Source: a virus
IMG/VR virus record: IMGVR_UViG_3300028398_000001
Span: 1 to 57,965 of that record
DNA length: 57,965 bases
Strand: one strand, 5' to 3'
The notes under the pieces are model-generated. The model was not told the origin of the DNA, did not search any database, and saw nothing but the letters and a program-made list of their open reading frames with translations. Below are positions 1-8,210 of this stretch, in pieces; position 1 is the stretch's first letter; each line of letters opens with the position of its first letter. The position numbers and the translations under genes are program-made.

Positions 1-127
1 CAACTACATCGGAAATCTCAATCAAAGAGCCATACTGCTCTAATGTTGCTGTAATATCAGTCTTTGTTAACTGCATAGAGTTAGGAGTTACACCCTCTGT
101 CAAAGGTGTAGTAGCAAGAGGCAGAGA
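1..127. repeat. Terminal direct repeat, copy 1 (circular closure)
   Basis: Identical to the last 127 bases of the window. The shared length of exactly 127 and its position in the middle of the capsid gene point to an assembler overlap on a circular or circularly permuted molecule, not to a biological long terminal repeat. Confidence 0.93.
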
Positions 128-289
128 GTTATATCTCCTGAAGATTATAGATTTTGTCTCATTTTTAGGAATAGGTTTTGCCTGTAAGAACTTTTCAAGT
201 GTTAATAGAGGCATACCTCTTTCAAGTAATTCTTTTGCAACATAAGCAGCCGTTCTTGGAGAAATATCTCCATAAGTAGTCATAGCCAT
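1..289 (-). CDS. Major capsid protein, N-terminal part (N4-gp56 family)
   Basis: First 96 codons of the capsid gene; the rest lies at 57141-57838 after closing the circle, giving 328 residues. The ATG at 289-287 follows a GGAGG ribosome site. The N-terminus reads MAMTTYGDISPRTAAYV and then contains ERGMPLLTLEKF and a KPIPKNETK stretch, which is typical of the N4-gp56 capsid family, whose HK97-like subunits form the icosahedral shell. The frame continues exactly across the contig ends (2 bases left over at 57838 plus 1 at position 1). The gene lies directly downstream of the scaffold gene in the minus-strand virion operon. The family call rests on motif resemblance and gene order. Confidence 0.9.
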   Translation of the reverse strand, partial: MAMTTYGDISPRTAAYVAKELLERGMPLLTLEKFLQAKPIPKNETKSIIFRRYNSLPLATTPLTEGVTPNSMQLTKTDITATLEQYGSLIEISDVV

Positions 290-292
290 TTT

Positions 293-1255
293 TTATCCTC
301 CTTCACGCAAAGCTTCTTCAAAAGCCTTTTCAAAGTCATTCATATCAGGTGGTGGCACTCCTTCAGGAGATTTAGTCCTGGTTTGAGGAGTGGGTTTAGG
401 CTTTGGTTTAGGCTTTTGAGTAGCTTGTGTTTGTATTTTTTTATCTCTTTTAAATTCGTTTAACAAAGCAATAACCTCATCCGCAGTGCCTTCCTCAAGG
501 ATTTCCTTATAGGTTTGAGCTATCCTTGCAGGCATAGTCTCAATCCACTGGTTAAGCTCATCACTTCCAATATACTGCTCAAAATCTGGATGAGCTTCTC
601 TAATAGCATTAATATGCTGCTGAAGCTGCGTTTCCATAACTGTTTCTTCAACAGGTTTGTATTTTTCCTCAACCTGCTGTAAGAGCATTTGCATAGCTTG
701 AGACACAGCCACAGTATATTTTTCCATAACTGACTTAATACTACCTTCAACCAAATTCGCAACTTCTGGAAATTCCTCCACAAGTTCAGATAACTCTGGA
801 TTTTCTTTGATGGCTTCAGATACCCAAGACATATCGGGTTTAGGAACTTCTTTGGATGTCTGTTCATTATTTTGAACAGTATTATCTGGCTTCTGTTCTT
901 CCTCCTGTTGAGATTTACCAGATAACTCTTGAAGCTGTTTCTTAAGTTCCTCAATCTCCTCTTTTTGAGATTTAAACATTCCCTGAAGAGTTTTATACCT
1001 CTGTAAGATAAGAGCAGGGTCTTCAATGTCATCTTCAGTAGTAGTCTCATCTTCAGTAGTGGTATTCTCTTCTTCAGTAGTAGTTTCATCTTCATCTGTT
1101 GTAGTTTCTTCAGTGGTGTCTTCAGTGTTTTCATTTCCTTCAGGGACTTCCTCATTTTCAGTGTCTTGGGTTTGTTCAGGATTTGGATTTTCCTCCTCCT
1201 GATTTTTGTTTACCCCTGTAGCCTCATCAAAGAAATCCTCAATAGTCTTATCCAT
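293..1255 (-). CDS. Scaffold-like acidic protein
   Basis: 320 residues. Residues about 20-80 are almost entirely Glu, Asp, Thr and Asn with repeated TTTED/TTEDE units. A coiled-coil Glu/Lys/Gln stretch follows (about 85-125), then a helical middle and a Lys/Pro-rich KPKPKPTP linker before a short amphipathic C-terminus. This is the usual build of a phage head scaffolding protein, and the gene sits between portal and capsid as scaffolds do. Two ATGs are adjacent (1258 and 1255). The second has the better distance from the AGGAGG site, so I use it. No protease domain is visible. The role is inferred from composition and order. Confidence 0.75.
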   Translation of the reverse strand: MDKTIEDFFDEATGVNKNQEEENPNPEQTQDTENEEVPEGNENTEDTTEETTTDEDETTTEEENTTTEDETTTEDDIEDPALILQRYKTLQGMFKSQKEEIEELKKQLQELSGKSQQEEEQKPDNTVQNNEQTSKEVPKPDMSWVSEAIKENPELSELVEEFPEVANLVEGSIKSVMEKYTVAVSQAMQMLLQQVEEKYKPVEETVMETQLQQHINAIREAHPDFEQYIGSDELNQWIETMPARIAQTYKEILEEGTADEVIALLNEFKRDKKIQTQATQKPKPKPKPTPQTRTKSPEGVPPPDMNDFEKAFEEALREGG

Positions 1256-1286
1256 CATTCCTCCTTCTGCCTACCTTTAATATAGG

Positions 1287-1475
1287 TTAGGCAAGTAATC
1301 TCAAAAGTTTTCTATATGCCTTAATACTGCCCTGAATGAAAGCGATTTCATTTTGGGCAGCAGTTTCCAGTGCATTTCTTTCATCTTCAATTAGCAGCTC
1401 CAATAAATCCTTAAGTTTGTATTTCAAGTTGTCCTCTTTTATTAATGTAATTAACTCACTCTTGTCCTTACTCAT
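1287..1475 (-). CDS. Small helical protein between portal and scaffold
   Basis: 62 residues, charged and predicted helical (KYKLKDLLELLIEDERNAL and QGSIKAYRKLLRLL segments), no cysteines. Starts at 1475, overlapping the end of the portal gene by a few bases, so the two are probably translationally coupled. Not recognised. Its place among the head genes suggests a small head-assembly or portal-associated protein, but nothing in the sequence fixes this. Confidence 0.6.
   Translation of the reverse strand: MSKDKSELITLIKEDNLKYKLKDLLELLIEDERNALETAAQNEIAFIQGSIKAYRKLLRLLA
1337..1350. repeat. Dispersed palindrome, site 1
   Basis: TGAAAGCGATTTCA inside the 62-residue gene between portal and scaffold; exact match to the dispersed consensus TGMAAKCRATTKCA. 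Confidence 0.75.
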
Positions 1476-3361
1476 TTATTACCTCCTAATAAATCCTTGT
1501 CAAGAGTTGACTTTGATTTAGCCAACATGTGAGTTGCTTTAGCTTTAGTATATTCAACATTAGCTGCAAGTTCTTCTTTAGTAAGCTGATTGAGTTCTGG
1601 GTCTTGCTGTTGTGCAATTTCTTGCTGAACTTCCTCTGGACTTTTAATAATATCTTCATAAGGTAGTCCAAGAAGTTTAACTTCGTGCTTGTAAAGATTA
1701 TACTTATTAATATATATCTCATCTTGAGGTGGAATGGAATTATTAAATTGAGCAAGTGAAGATAACATTTTTTCTTTATAAACTTGGCTCTCATAGCCAA
1801 ATCCTTTTACAATATATTTTATAGAAAATGCTTCTTTTAGCCTATCATTATAATTAGCATTCCATTCAATAAGCTCTTTTAATATCTTTATATTTTCTTT
1901 TTCATATCCTCTTACAATATCAGCTATAGACATATTAGTGTTAGCTGATAGCTGTGTAAAACCTGTTGCTGTTGTATTTGCTGGTAAATTATCAGGATTT
2001 CCCCATACAAAAGCAGGCAAATTACTTTCCTCATCTCCAAACTGTTTAAATATATTTATAATGGTAGCATACTCTGGAATATGACTATTACCAGAAATAG
2101 ACCTTATAGCAGGATATTGAGCTTCTTGTCCTCTACCTTCTCTATACCATATTTTTCTTGGATATTGAGTTGAGATATCCTGCCCTTCTACTAATAAATC
2201 TACATTAACCTCAAGCTGGTCTCCAACTACTGAAGTTGCATTATCCAAAATCATACGAGCAGCACCACATATAGCCAATTGAGTTCCTCTTAAAATTTTA
2301 GGAAGACCTGTTCCAAAAATAGAGCTATCATCTTTTTCATAATAATAAAAGTGGTAAATGCTATTAGGAGTTTCTAAAGGAAATGTCTCAAGTTTTATAA
2401 CCTTATTTCCTAACAGCCAAACATTTGCCATATATGCTTTTTTAGGATTGTATTTATCTTCATCTAATAAATGTCCATCTATATATCCCCAATACTCTAA
2501 AACAACATACTGACCTGTTATAGAAGTGGATTTAACTTTCTCTGTGGATAAACCTTCTAATTCAACTTCCCAATTTGGCTTTATATAATTACCATCAGGA
2601 TGTTCCTTTATAAAATTCATAATAGTAGTTTCATCAAAACCTTCAAATTTAGATAAATTTATCAGGTCTTTTTTAGACATCTTATGCCTTTGAAATACAT
2701 AGCTAATTTTATCAGCATCATAAGTTGAAGTATCTGGATAAATATCCCAAATAGGAATATACTCAACATAAGGTTCATATTCAGTTTCTTCATTTTGAAT
2801 GATATTTTCACCATCATAATATATGTTATTAACCTGTCTGGTTCTGGTTAAAATACCTTTTAAAATACCTGTTCCATATAAAACAGCTGAATAATTTGTA
2901 GCTTTAAACATTTCCTCAAATTTCATTTCTGTTAGCTGTTCAGAAATCTCATTTTCTACCTGGTCTTTTAAATTATTCATTTTATTTTGTATAATTTGTT
3001 TTACTTTATTTGTATCAACCTGAATACCCTGCTGTGTTAGCTGATTTACTTCTTCCATAACATTCTTAATAATAAAGGTAGGGACTTTTTGAGTTTTATC
3101 TACAACTATCTCCCAAGCCTTATTTATAATAGGAAAGAAGATTTGATTTATTTTAGATATGGTAGGTTTAACTTTTGAACGAGTATAATTTGGATAAGCT
3201 TCTGAACCACCATATTGCCTAATTTTTGCTAAAATATCTGGGTCATATTGACTTTTAAACTGGCGGATATTTTGTATCCACTCCTGCTCTTTTAATTTCC
3301 TATCAGCCGAAACCGTTGTAAAATAATTATTTAATGTTTGAGCAATTTTTTCTTTTTTCAT
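1472..3361 (-). CDS. Portal protein
   Basis: 629 residues, the right size for a podovirus-type portal, which forms the 12-subunit ring through which DNA is packaged and ejected. It begins with a Lys-rich helix and a WIQNIRQFKSQYDPDI segment. A middle stretch (about 190-215) gives YVEYIPIWDIYPDTSTYDA, a layout common in podoviral portals (a conserved W/P-rich 'wing' segment), and further on IYHFYYYEKDDSSIFGTGLPKIL is also typical. The C-terminal 100 residues are Gln/Glu/Lys-rich helices, as in the portal barrel. It lies directly after the large terminase gene. Assigned on order, size and these segments. Confidence 0.8.
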   Translation of the reverse strand: MKKEKIAQTLNNYFTTVSADRKLKEQEWIQNIRQFKSQYDPDILAKIRQYGGSEAYPNYTRSKVKPTISKINQIFFPIINKAWEIVVDKTQKVPTFIIKNVMEEVNQLTQQGIQVDTNKVKQIIQNKMNNLKDQVENEISEQLTEMKFEEMFKATNYSAVLYGTGILKGILTRTRQVNNIYYDGENIIQNEETEYEPYVEYIPIWDIYPDTSTYDADKISYVFQRHKMSKKDLINLSKFEGFDETTIMNFIKEHPDGNYIKPNWEVELEGLSTEKVKSTSITGQYVVLEYWGYIDGHLLDEDKYNPKKAYMANVWLLGNKVIKLETFPLETPNSIYHFYYYEKDDSSIFGTGLPKILRGTQLAICGAARMILDNATSVVGDQLEVNVDLLVEGQDISTQYPRKIWYREGRGQEAQYPAIRSISGNSHIPEYATIINIFKQFGDEESNLPAFVWGNPDNLPANTTATGFTQLSANTNMSIADIVRGYEKENIKILKELIEWNANYNDRLKEAFSIKYIVKGFGYESQVYKEKMLSSLAQFNNSIPPQDEIYINKYNLYKHEVKLLGLPYEDIIKSPEEVQQEIAQQQDPELNQLTKEELAANVEYTKAKATHMLAKSKSTLDKDLLGGNK

Positions 3362-3379
3362 AGATTTCTCCTTACATTA

Positions 3380-4828
3380 TTAATAACCTGCATAAGAGAT
3401 AGCAGGTTGGAAGTTAACTTTAGGTATTACCTTTTTCTTGGTATTATCCTGTGAAATATGCAAGCAAAGATATTGCAAAGCATCGTGTATGTGTGAATAC
3501 TCATTTTTATCTGGAGTTTCTGTATATCTGGTTTCAGAAACCCGCAGTTTTCTATAATGATAGCCAGATATAAATCCTTTCCTTAACATAGGACATCTTT
3601 TAGATAGCTTAAATCTTGGCTTACCTTCCACTAATGAATTAAGGAAAAATTCCACAGCACCTATTCTATCTACTAAACTATTGGTTCTTGCGGGTATAGC
3701 TTTATAACCATTCCTTCTTAAAATATCAAAACAGGAGCTCTCATCTGATTGAGAACGCTGGACACCAGCTGGGTCTCCAACTATCTGCAGTTCATAATTA
3801 GGATAAAGCTGCTGTATATGAGGAGTAAAATAATATTTTATAAACTGCTCAAGACCAACACCATCAGAAGTCAGCTCATCCAAAATATGCAAAATACCTT
3901 TAGGAGTTACCTGCCCTATTACAGCAGAAGGATTTAACCCAAAGTCAAACCCTATTATTAATGGTAGGTCAGGTATAGGTTCTATTTCATAATCAGCATA
4001 ATGTATGCTATCGCTATATGATTTCTCATAAACAGGCTTTCCATATTTTAATATGCCATACTCACCTTTTATATACACTCTTATAAAATCTTCACTCTTA
4101 CCTTCAGCCAACCTTGTATAATAATCAGGAGGAAGTCCAGGAGTTATACCACAATTAGGGTCAAGTTTTAATTTTTCATACTCATCAGGTTTTAACAAAT
4201 TTTCTGCATTAGGAGATAAACCAGATGGCTGTTTAAACAACCGCCAACTTTTAGGTTTTTCAATTTCAAATTTCCTATACCACCAGCTCTCATCATCAGG
4301 AGGGTTGGTATCCATCCAAATACCAGACCAAGTGCACCCACCATCCTTCATAGAAGGATACCTACCTATCCTACCCGTCAAAGCTTCTATAATCTCCAAC
4401 GGCACTTCCCGTGCCTCATTTACCCACGCACCCGTTAACTCCAAAGACATCAAGTTCTCAACATCTTCAGGCTTATCCAACGCTCTAAATATCAGCTCAA
4501 TTTCCGTATCAGGAAACGCAGTTATAGTATAAGTATTTCTTGATACATTATATCTACCAAAAACAGCAGGTGGCAACCAATCAAATATCGTCTTCTTGGT
4601 AGTATCTTCCAGCTGCTTATAGGTCTGCCTTATAACAGCAAACCTTGTCCTCCTTTTACCATCCAGCAAAACATCTTGAGCCAGCCCTCGTCTTACCAAC
4701 TCTATGGTGCAGGCAGAGGATTTACCAGACCCAAAAGGACCAACAATACCCCTCACCATAGCATTACATTTAGCAAACTCTCTTAAAGTAGGAACTCGCT
4801 CATAGCTATAATTTAAATTATAAATCAT
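3380..4828 (-). CDS. terL: Terminase large subunit
   Basis: 482 residues. The ATPase Walker A is GPFGSGKSS at residues 30-38. The Walker B-like segment LTGAWVNEAREV (about 131-142) carries the acidic pair, here Asn-Glu. The C-terminal nuclease domain begins with IIGFDFGLNPSAVIGQ near residue 293, giving the first metal-binding Asp, and ends with a HIHDALQYL motif near 455 that supplies the last acidic residue. The protein translocates DNA into the head and cuts it. It is preceded by the terS-like gene and followed by portal, the classic order. The ATPase and nuclease motifs are complete, so it should be active. Confidence 0.95.
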   Translation of the reverse strand: MIYNLNYSYERVPTLREFAKCNAMVRGIVGPFGSGKSSACTIELVRRGLAQDVLLDGKRRTRFAVIRQTYKQLEDTTKKTIFDWLPPAVFGRYNVSRNTYTITAFPDTEIELIFRALDKPEDVENLMSLELTGAWVNEAREVPLEIIEALTGRIGRYPSMKDGGCTWSGIWMDTNPPDDESWWYRKFEIEKPKSWRLFKQPSGLSPNAENLLKPDEYEKLKLDPNCGITPGLPPDYYTRLAEGKSEDFIRVYIKGEYGILKYGKPVYEKSYSDSIHYADYEIEPIPDLPLIIGFDFGLNPSAVIGQVTPKGILHILDELTSDGVGLEQFIKYYFTPHIQQLYPNYELQIVGDPAGVQRSQSDESSCFDILRRNGYKAIPARTNSLVDRIGAVEFFLNSLVEGKPRFKLSKRCPMLRKGFISGYHYRKLRVSETRYTETPDKNEYSHIHDALQYLCLHISQDNTKKKVIPKVNFQPAISYAGY

Positions 4829-4844
4829 CCAAAAAACCCCACTA

Positions 4845-4858
4845 TGAAATCAATTTCA
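4845..4858. repeat. Dispersed palindrome, site 2
   Basis: TGAAATCAATTTCA in the short gap between the terS-like and terL genes, overlapping the terS stop region. Exact match to the consensus. Confidence 0.75.
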
Positions 4859-5260
4859 CTTCAGCCCTTCAATATTAATATTTATCTGCGTTGCATTTAA
4901 GTTTTTCTCTTGAGCCTCTTTACCTATATCTATTATCAACCTCAACAAAGCTATTACATTTTTGGGGTTTTGTTTTAAATACTTGGTGAGCAGCTTCCTA
5001 CCACCAGCTTCCACATAAGCAGAAAATAAATCCTGTGCTATAAAACCATTAAAACTTTTGGCTTTAAACCTCTCCGCAACTATTTCCCTAACCGCCGCTT
5101 CAACTTTCGCAGGGATTTCATCTTTCTCTAAAGAGATTATCTCCTCAAAATTTAAAATCTCTTTCTCTAAATTCGCCAGATATTTTTCAGTAGAAGTCCT
5201 TAACTTCCTACCTCTTTTTTTCTGCTCGTTCTCAATCTTATTAACCTGTATTCTTTTCAT
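4856..5260 (-). CDS. Putative terminase small subunit
   Basis: 134 residues, very basic at the N-terminus (KKRGRKLRTSTEKYL), then acidic and helical, ending in an Asn/Ile-rich tail. There is no recognisable family motif. Its position directly upstream of terL, at the start of the whole minus-strand operon, and its size fit a TerS, which recognises the packaging site and hands DNA to TerL. The ATG at 5260 lacks an obvious AGGAGG site, unlike most genes here, so its translation may be weak or otherwise controlled. The phased repeats at 6063-6162 upstream are candidate binding sites. Confidence 0.6.
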   Translation of the reverse strand: MKRIQVNKIENEQKKRGRKLRTSTEKYLANLEKEILNFEEIISLEKDEIPAKVEAAVREIVAERFKAKSFNGFIAQDLFSAYVEAGGRKLLTKYLKQNPKNVIALLRLIIDIGKEAQEKNLNATQININIEGLK

Positions 5261-5415
5261 AACACTAAATCAATACCAACTAACAGCATAGTTGTCAAGT
5301 TTAAACTACCTCCAGAACCCTCATTCGGGTATTTTCAGTAGGGTGATTTACCCAGAGTTAATTTCTTTGCAAATGCTGTTATAAAGCCAATAACTAAAAA
5401 TCGGTAAAAAAAATC

Positions 5416-5576
5416 ATATATAGGAAAATTTTTACAGAGGATGACTATTAAGTATAAGTTAATAAAATCCATATATCTAATGGAAAATTTTTATTTGTTA
5501 TAGCCATTTTTAAGCCTATTTTTCACTAACTATTTTTTAACTCAAAAATAATTCCCTATATGTGGAAAAATTTTTT
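5416..5576. repeat. Three AT-rich direct repeats around GGAAAATTTTTA
   Basis: Copies at about 5416-5433, 5471-5492 and 5556-5576. Each is a run of alternating A and T (ATATATA, ATATATCT or CTATATGT) followed by GGAAAATTTTT or GGAAAAATTTTTT. The A-tract/T-tract core suggests bent DNA. Confidence 0.5.
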
Positions 5577-5844
5577 GCAATTTTAGCATTTGGCTTCATA
5601 ACAACAATATCTAAAAATTAACTCTTATTTAGTAAATTTCAAAACACCACCCTTTTTATATAACATACTTACATACTATACTATCTCCACTAAAATCTCG
5701 TAAGTATTGTTTTTAAAGCAATTGCCAAGATTTTAATAATTTTTATTACCAAATAACCAAAAACATAACTAAAACCTTAAGAAAATTCAGCTACTTCCAG
5801 TAGCTTTTCCCATACTTTTGAGCCGCTCAAAAACCATAAAATTA

Positions 5845-5979
5845 ATACCAAATATACATAAGAGGAATTTATATAAGACTAACACCAAATTTACATGATA
5901 ACACTAAATCTACATACGAGGAATTTACATGATAACACTAAATCTACATATGACTAACACCAAAACACTAAATTTGCAT
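5845..5979. repeat. Direct-repeat cluster, unit ACACTAAATCTACAT
   Basis: Five related 15-mers at 5845-5859 (ataccaaatatacat), 5882-5896 (acaccaaatttacat), 5901-5915 and 5935-5949 (both acactaaatctacat) and 5965-5979 (acactaaatttgcat). A second short element, GAGGAATTTA, lies between them at about 5862 and 5918. The arrangement resembles an iteron or regulator-binding cluster. Confidence 0.65.
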
Positions 5980-6062
5980 AAGAGGTTAATGTTGCATCAT
6001 CATCACGGGGGGATGAGGGAATTTGGGGCATATAGCCCCCTGCTGATATAAGAATTCTTTTT

Positions 6063-6162
6063 TTGACAGGAAATTGACAGGTTTTTTGACAGGCTAAAAA
6101 GCTTACTGTTGACGGCAAAATCATTGAGTTATTGACAGGAAATTGACAGAGTTTTTGACAAA
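6063..6162. repeat. Phased TTGACAG repeat array (seven copies)
   Basis: TTGACAGG-type octamers start at 6063, 6074, 6086, 6109, 6132, 6143 and 6155. The steps are 11, 12, 23, 23, 11 and 12 bases, so all copies face the same side of the helix, as two triplets flanking one central copy (6109, TTGACGG). The last copy reads TTGACAAA. An isolated TTGACAGG also occurs at 6933-6940. The hexamer equals a -35 box, but no copy except perhaps the last has a plausible -10. Confidence 0.75.
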
Positions 6163-6245
6163 TAAAGTTAAAAAAATTTTAGTAATGTTAAAAATATGCG
6201 GTTGTTATAAGTTTATAGCGTTTAAAAACTGCTGATTTTTGGCAA

Positions 6246-6276
6246 TAAAAAAAGCCAACCTTTAGCGGTTGGCTGT
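6246..6276 (-). terminator. Rho-independent terminator of the 88-residue gene
   Basis: On the minus strand, AGCCAACC-gctaaa-GGTTGGCT is followed directly by a run of seven T. It lies about 20 bases past the stop of the 88-residue gene. Confidence 0.85.
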
Positions 6277-6295
6277 TGTGGTGTTTGATTTTAGG

Positions 6296-6562
6296 CTATA
6301 AGGTTAGTTCTGGTTCTCGTTTCTTGTTGTTTGGTTTAATATCCTTGATGAAGCCGTATAAAATACCTTTTGATGTTAATACTGCTTGAATGTTGTGCTT
6401 GTTTAGATATTTGTTGAATTCTACAAGATTTGAAGAAATATCATCTGGATTTAACCCTGATAACTTGCAGAAGCTTTTATAGCTTCCCCAAGATTTAGCC
6501 ACAGAATAACCTTTTGACTTTGCCTGTTTGATATCCTTTGTAACCTTTTCAAATAACTTCAT
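6296..6562 (-). CDS. Small basic protein in the control region
   Basis: 88 residues, Lys-rich, with an AKSWGSYKSFCKLSGLNPDD segment and a basic C-terminus. Not recognised. It has its own AAGGGGG ribosome site and its own terminator, so it is a single-gene transcript isolated between the two long operons. That setting, next to several repeat arrays, would suit a small DNA-binding or early regulatory protein, but no clear helix-turn-helix is visible. Confidence 0.65.
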   Translation of the reverse strand: MKLFEKVTKDIKQAKSKGYSVAKSWGSYKSFCKLSGLNPDDISSNLVEFNKYLNKHNIQAVLTSKGILYGFIKDIKPNNKKREPELTL

Positions 6563-7048
6563 AACTCAACCCCCTTCAAAAAAGTTTTTTTGGCTCTTTC
6601 AAGCCTGCCACAGGATAGCAAAAAAAAGTTTAATTGTCAAAAATGGCGATAGGACAGGAATTTTTGAAAAGCTTTCTTATTAAAAGAGAGATTAAGATAT
6701 TTATAAAGTTATAAACCTGCTCAATTTAGTATACTATATAACATATATATTTTTAGAAATCAGCCGAAATCTTGGAATTTTTTATTTAATACGGGGATAG
6801 GTTATTTTTTTGAACGGCTCAAACCTGCGGGATTTTTTTGGGATATAAAAGATATGATATTAGATTTAGTAGATATGAGATAACTGGAGCGGCGGGTTTG
6901 TTGTTGGCGTTGGAACGGCGGTTTTTGGAAATTTGACAGGTGGGTTGGAGTTTGGTAAGCTGATGGCAAGCTTGTTGGAGCAAGCCAGTGCAAGCGATTG
7001 CACAGTTTGCTTTTAACAAGCAAAAAAATTTTATTTGGGAGGTTTAAG
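6563..7048. other. Non-coding leader of the plus-strand block
   Basis: No convincing gene. It holds an AT-rich, promoter-like stretch (TATACTATATAAC at about 6730-6742) without a good -35 box, a GC-richer patch (about 6880-6990), an extra TTGACAGG at 6933-6940 and dispersed palindrome site 3 at 6989-7002. The promoter for the first plus-strand genes is probably here. Confidence 0.5.
6988..7003. repeat. Dispersed palindrome, site 3
   Basis: GTGCAAGCGATTGCAC, symmetric except for the two central positions, 46 bases upstream of the first plus-strand gene. Exact match to the consensus and intergenic. Confidence 0.8.
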
Positions 7049-7270
7049 ATGAGTAGAAAGGTTGAGACATTAAAGGAACTGGTATTTGGGGGTGCAAGGA
7101 TAATATCTATAAACGATGAAAAAGCAGCAGAGATAATGCAAAAAGGTAAGTTAACAGCAAGGATATACAACATAACTTCTCCTGATAGATTAAACTTCGA
7201 GATTTACAAAGTGTATGGTATGGGAACAGGCGAGATTTATATTATAGACCACGAGGATTATGCAGAATAA
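7049..7270 (+). CDS. Small unknown protein, first gene of the plus block
   Basis: 73 residues from the ATG at 7049, which has a GGGAGG site 7 bases upstream. An in-frame upstream ATG at 6998 lies inside palindrome site 3 and has no ribosome site. The protein is a mixed alpha/beta chain with a LTARIYNITSPDRLNFEIYK segment, and no family is recognised. A strong terminator follows at once, so it is transcribed apart from the amidoligase operon. Confidence 0.7.
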   Translation: MSRKVETLKELVFGGARIISINDEKAAEIMQKGKLTARIYNITSPDRLNFEIYKVYGMGTGEIYIIDHEDYAE

Positions 7271-7280
7271 TTTAAAAACA

Positions 7281-7318
7281 AAGGCAGTAGGATAACCTGC
7301 TGCCTTATTTTATTTTTT
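7281..7318 (+). terminator. Rho-independent terminator
   Basis: GGCAGTAGG-ataa-CCTGCTGCC stem followed by TTATTTTATTTTTT. It separates the 73-residue gene from the amidoligase operon; some read-through is likely needed, unless a promoter lies in the 20 bases left. Confidence 0.85.
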
Positions 7319-7342
7319 AAAAAAAATTTTTGGAGGTAAGAA

Positions 7343-8209
7343 ATGTTTGAAATTAAGAAAGTAGGTGCTGAAATAGAATTTTCAAGCAGTGAAGAAACAC
7401 TGCTTGGAAAGTTTCTGGCATTGTATAATGCAAAAAGAAGATTTAGCGTTAATAGATTATACAAAGAGAACGAGATAATATACGAATACCGCTGCCCTGT
7501 AATAAGAGCAGCACATTATAGGAATTTCGTTAAATTCTATTATATGATATCGCTATTATCAAACGCAGATTATGTTGAGGGTGGTTCAGACAGAGCAGCT
7601 GGCTCAATGCATACGCACTTGGAGATTTGGAAGGATGGCGAGAAAATAAATAGCACAGAGCAGCTGCCAGATATTTACATAGAGAGCATAATAAATGATT
7701 TAGGAGATGCGATGGGCAGATTTAAATATCCCGAAAGGAATGCTATAGAAGATTTAGCATCTTGGGATACGGATTATACCTTGAGGGATATGCCTTATGA
7801 TAGCAAATCATACGCCATCACTTTCAACACGGGACACAACACGGTAGAAGTGAGGGCAAATGAGACTATACCTGTTTGGTATGTCTTGTTTGATAAATAT
7901 CTCAACGGTGATAGAATGCTAATGTTAAGCTCATACGAGGATAACGCAGCCAATAAATACGAAGCTGCACTATATAGATATTTAAGAGCTAATGAAAGGG
8001 AATATGGGTTAAATGATTTTGCCAGATTTATTGAAAATGAGCTGCCAGAAATACCAGAACTCTGGTATAAACAGATAGATGAGTTTTATGACTATATCAG
8101 CGAAGCTAATTATCAATGCAGGGAGCGGGGCTGGGACTTTAGGATATACAGCGAAGATATAGAAGCTATAAAAAGTAAAATAATCATAAAAAAGAGGAGG
8201 TTGATATAA
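7343..8209 (+). CDS. GCS-like amidoligase A
   Basis: 288 residues. Three signature segments of the putative amidoligase family (glutamine synthetase/GCS-like COOH-NH2 ligases) are visible: GAEIEF at residues 8-13, SMHTHLEIW at 88-96 with His90 and His92, and VEVRANE at 168-174 with Glu169 and Arg171. Such enzymes use ATP to join a carboxylate to an amine. It opens a tight four-gene operon with a glutamine amidotransferase (2 bases on), a second amidoligase and a gamma-glutamylcyclotransferase-like protein. The C-terminal 100 residues are helical and not recognised. The substrate is unknown; a modified amino acid, a peptide tag or a cell-wall target are all open. The ribosome site is TGGAGG. 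Confidence 0.78.
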   Translation: MFEIKKVGAEIEFSSSEETLLGKFLALYNAKRRFSVNRLYKENEIIYEYRCPVIRAAHYRNFVKFYYMISLLSNADYVEGGSDRAAGSMHTHLEIWKDGEKINSTEQLPDIYIESIINDLGDAMGRFKYPERNAIEDLASWDTDYTLRDMPYDSKSYAITFNTGHNTVEVRANETIPVWYVLFDKYLNGDRMLMLSSYEDNAANKYEAALYRYLRANEREYGLNDFARFIENELPEIPELWYKQIDEFYDYISEANYQCRERGWDFRIYSEDIEAIKSKIIIKKRRLI

Positions 8210-8210
8210 A

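Larger units (their letters stand above)
5261..6240. other. Non-coding control region upstream of terS
   Basis: About 1 kb with no convincing gene on either strand. From terS outward it holds two short GGGT/ACCC hairpins (about 5313-5350), three copies of an AT-rich GGAAAATTTTTA repeat (5416-5576), a run of ACACTAAATCTACAT-type direct repeats (5845-5979), a GC-richer patch (about 6001-6045) and the phased TTGACAG array (6063-6162). This is the divergence point of the two transcription blocks, so promoters for the virion operon and a packaging site or second origin are the likely contents. Confidence 0.7.

Noticed and set aside
520-1155. Open plus-strand frame of 211 codons opposite the scaffold gene
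   Set aside because: Composition is a shadow of the repetitive acidic scaffold codons; no ribosome site and wrong strand for the operon.
6063-6162. TTGACA copies as seven separate promoters
   Set aside because: No matching -10 boxes at 16-18 bases for the first six copies, and no plus-strand gene directly follows. Only the last copy could be a promoter.
6802-7173. Minus-strand frames of 123 and 66 codons over the leader of the plus block
   Set aside because: They overlap a better plus-strand gene and its ribosome site, have no ribosome site of their own and low-complexity ends.
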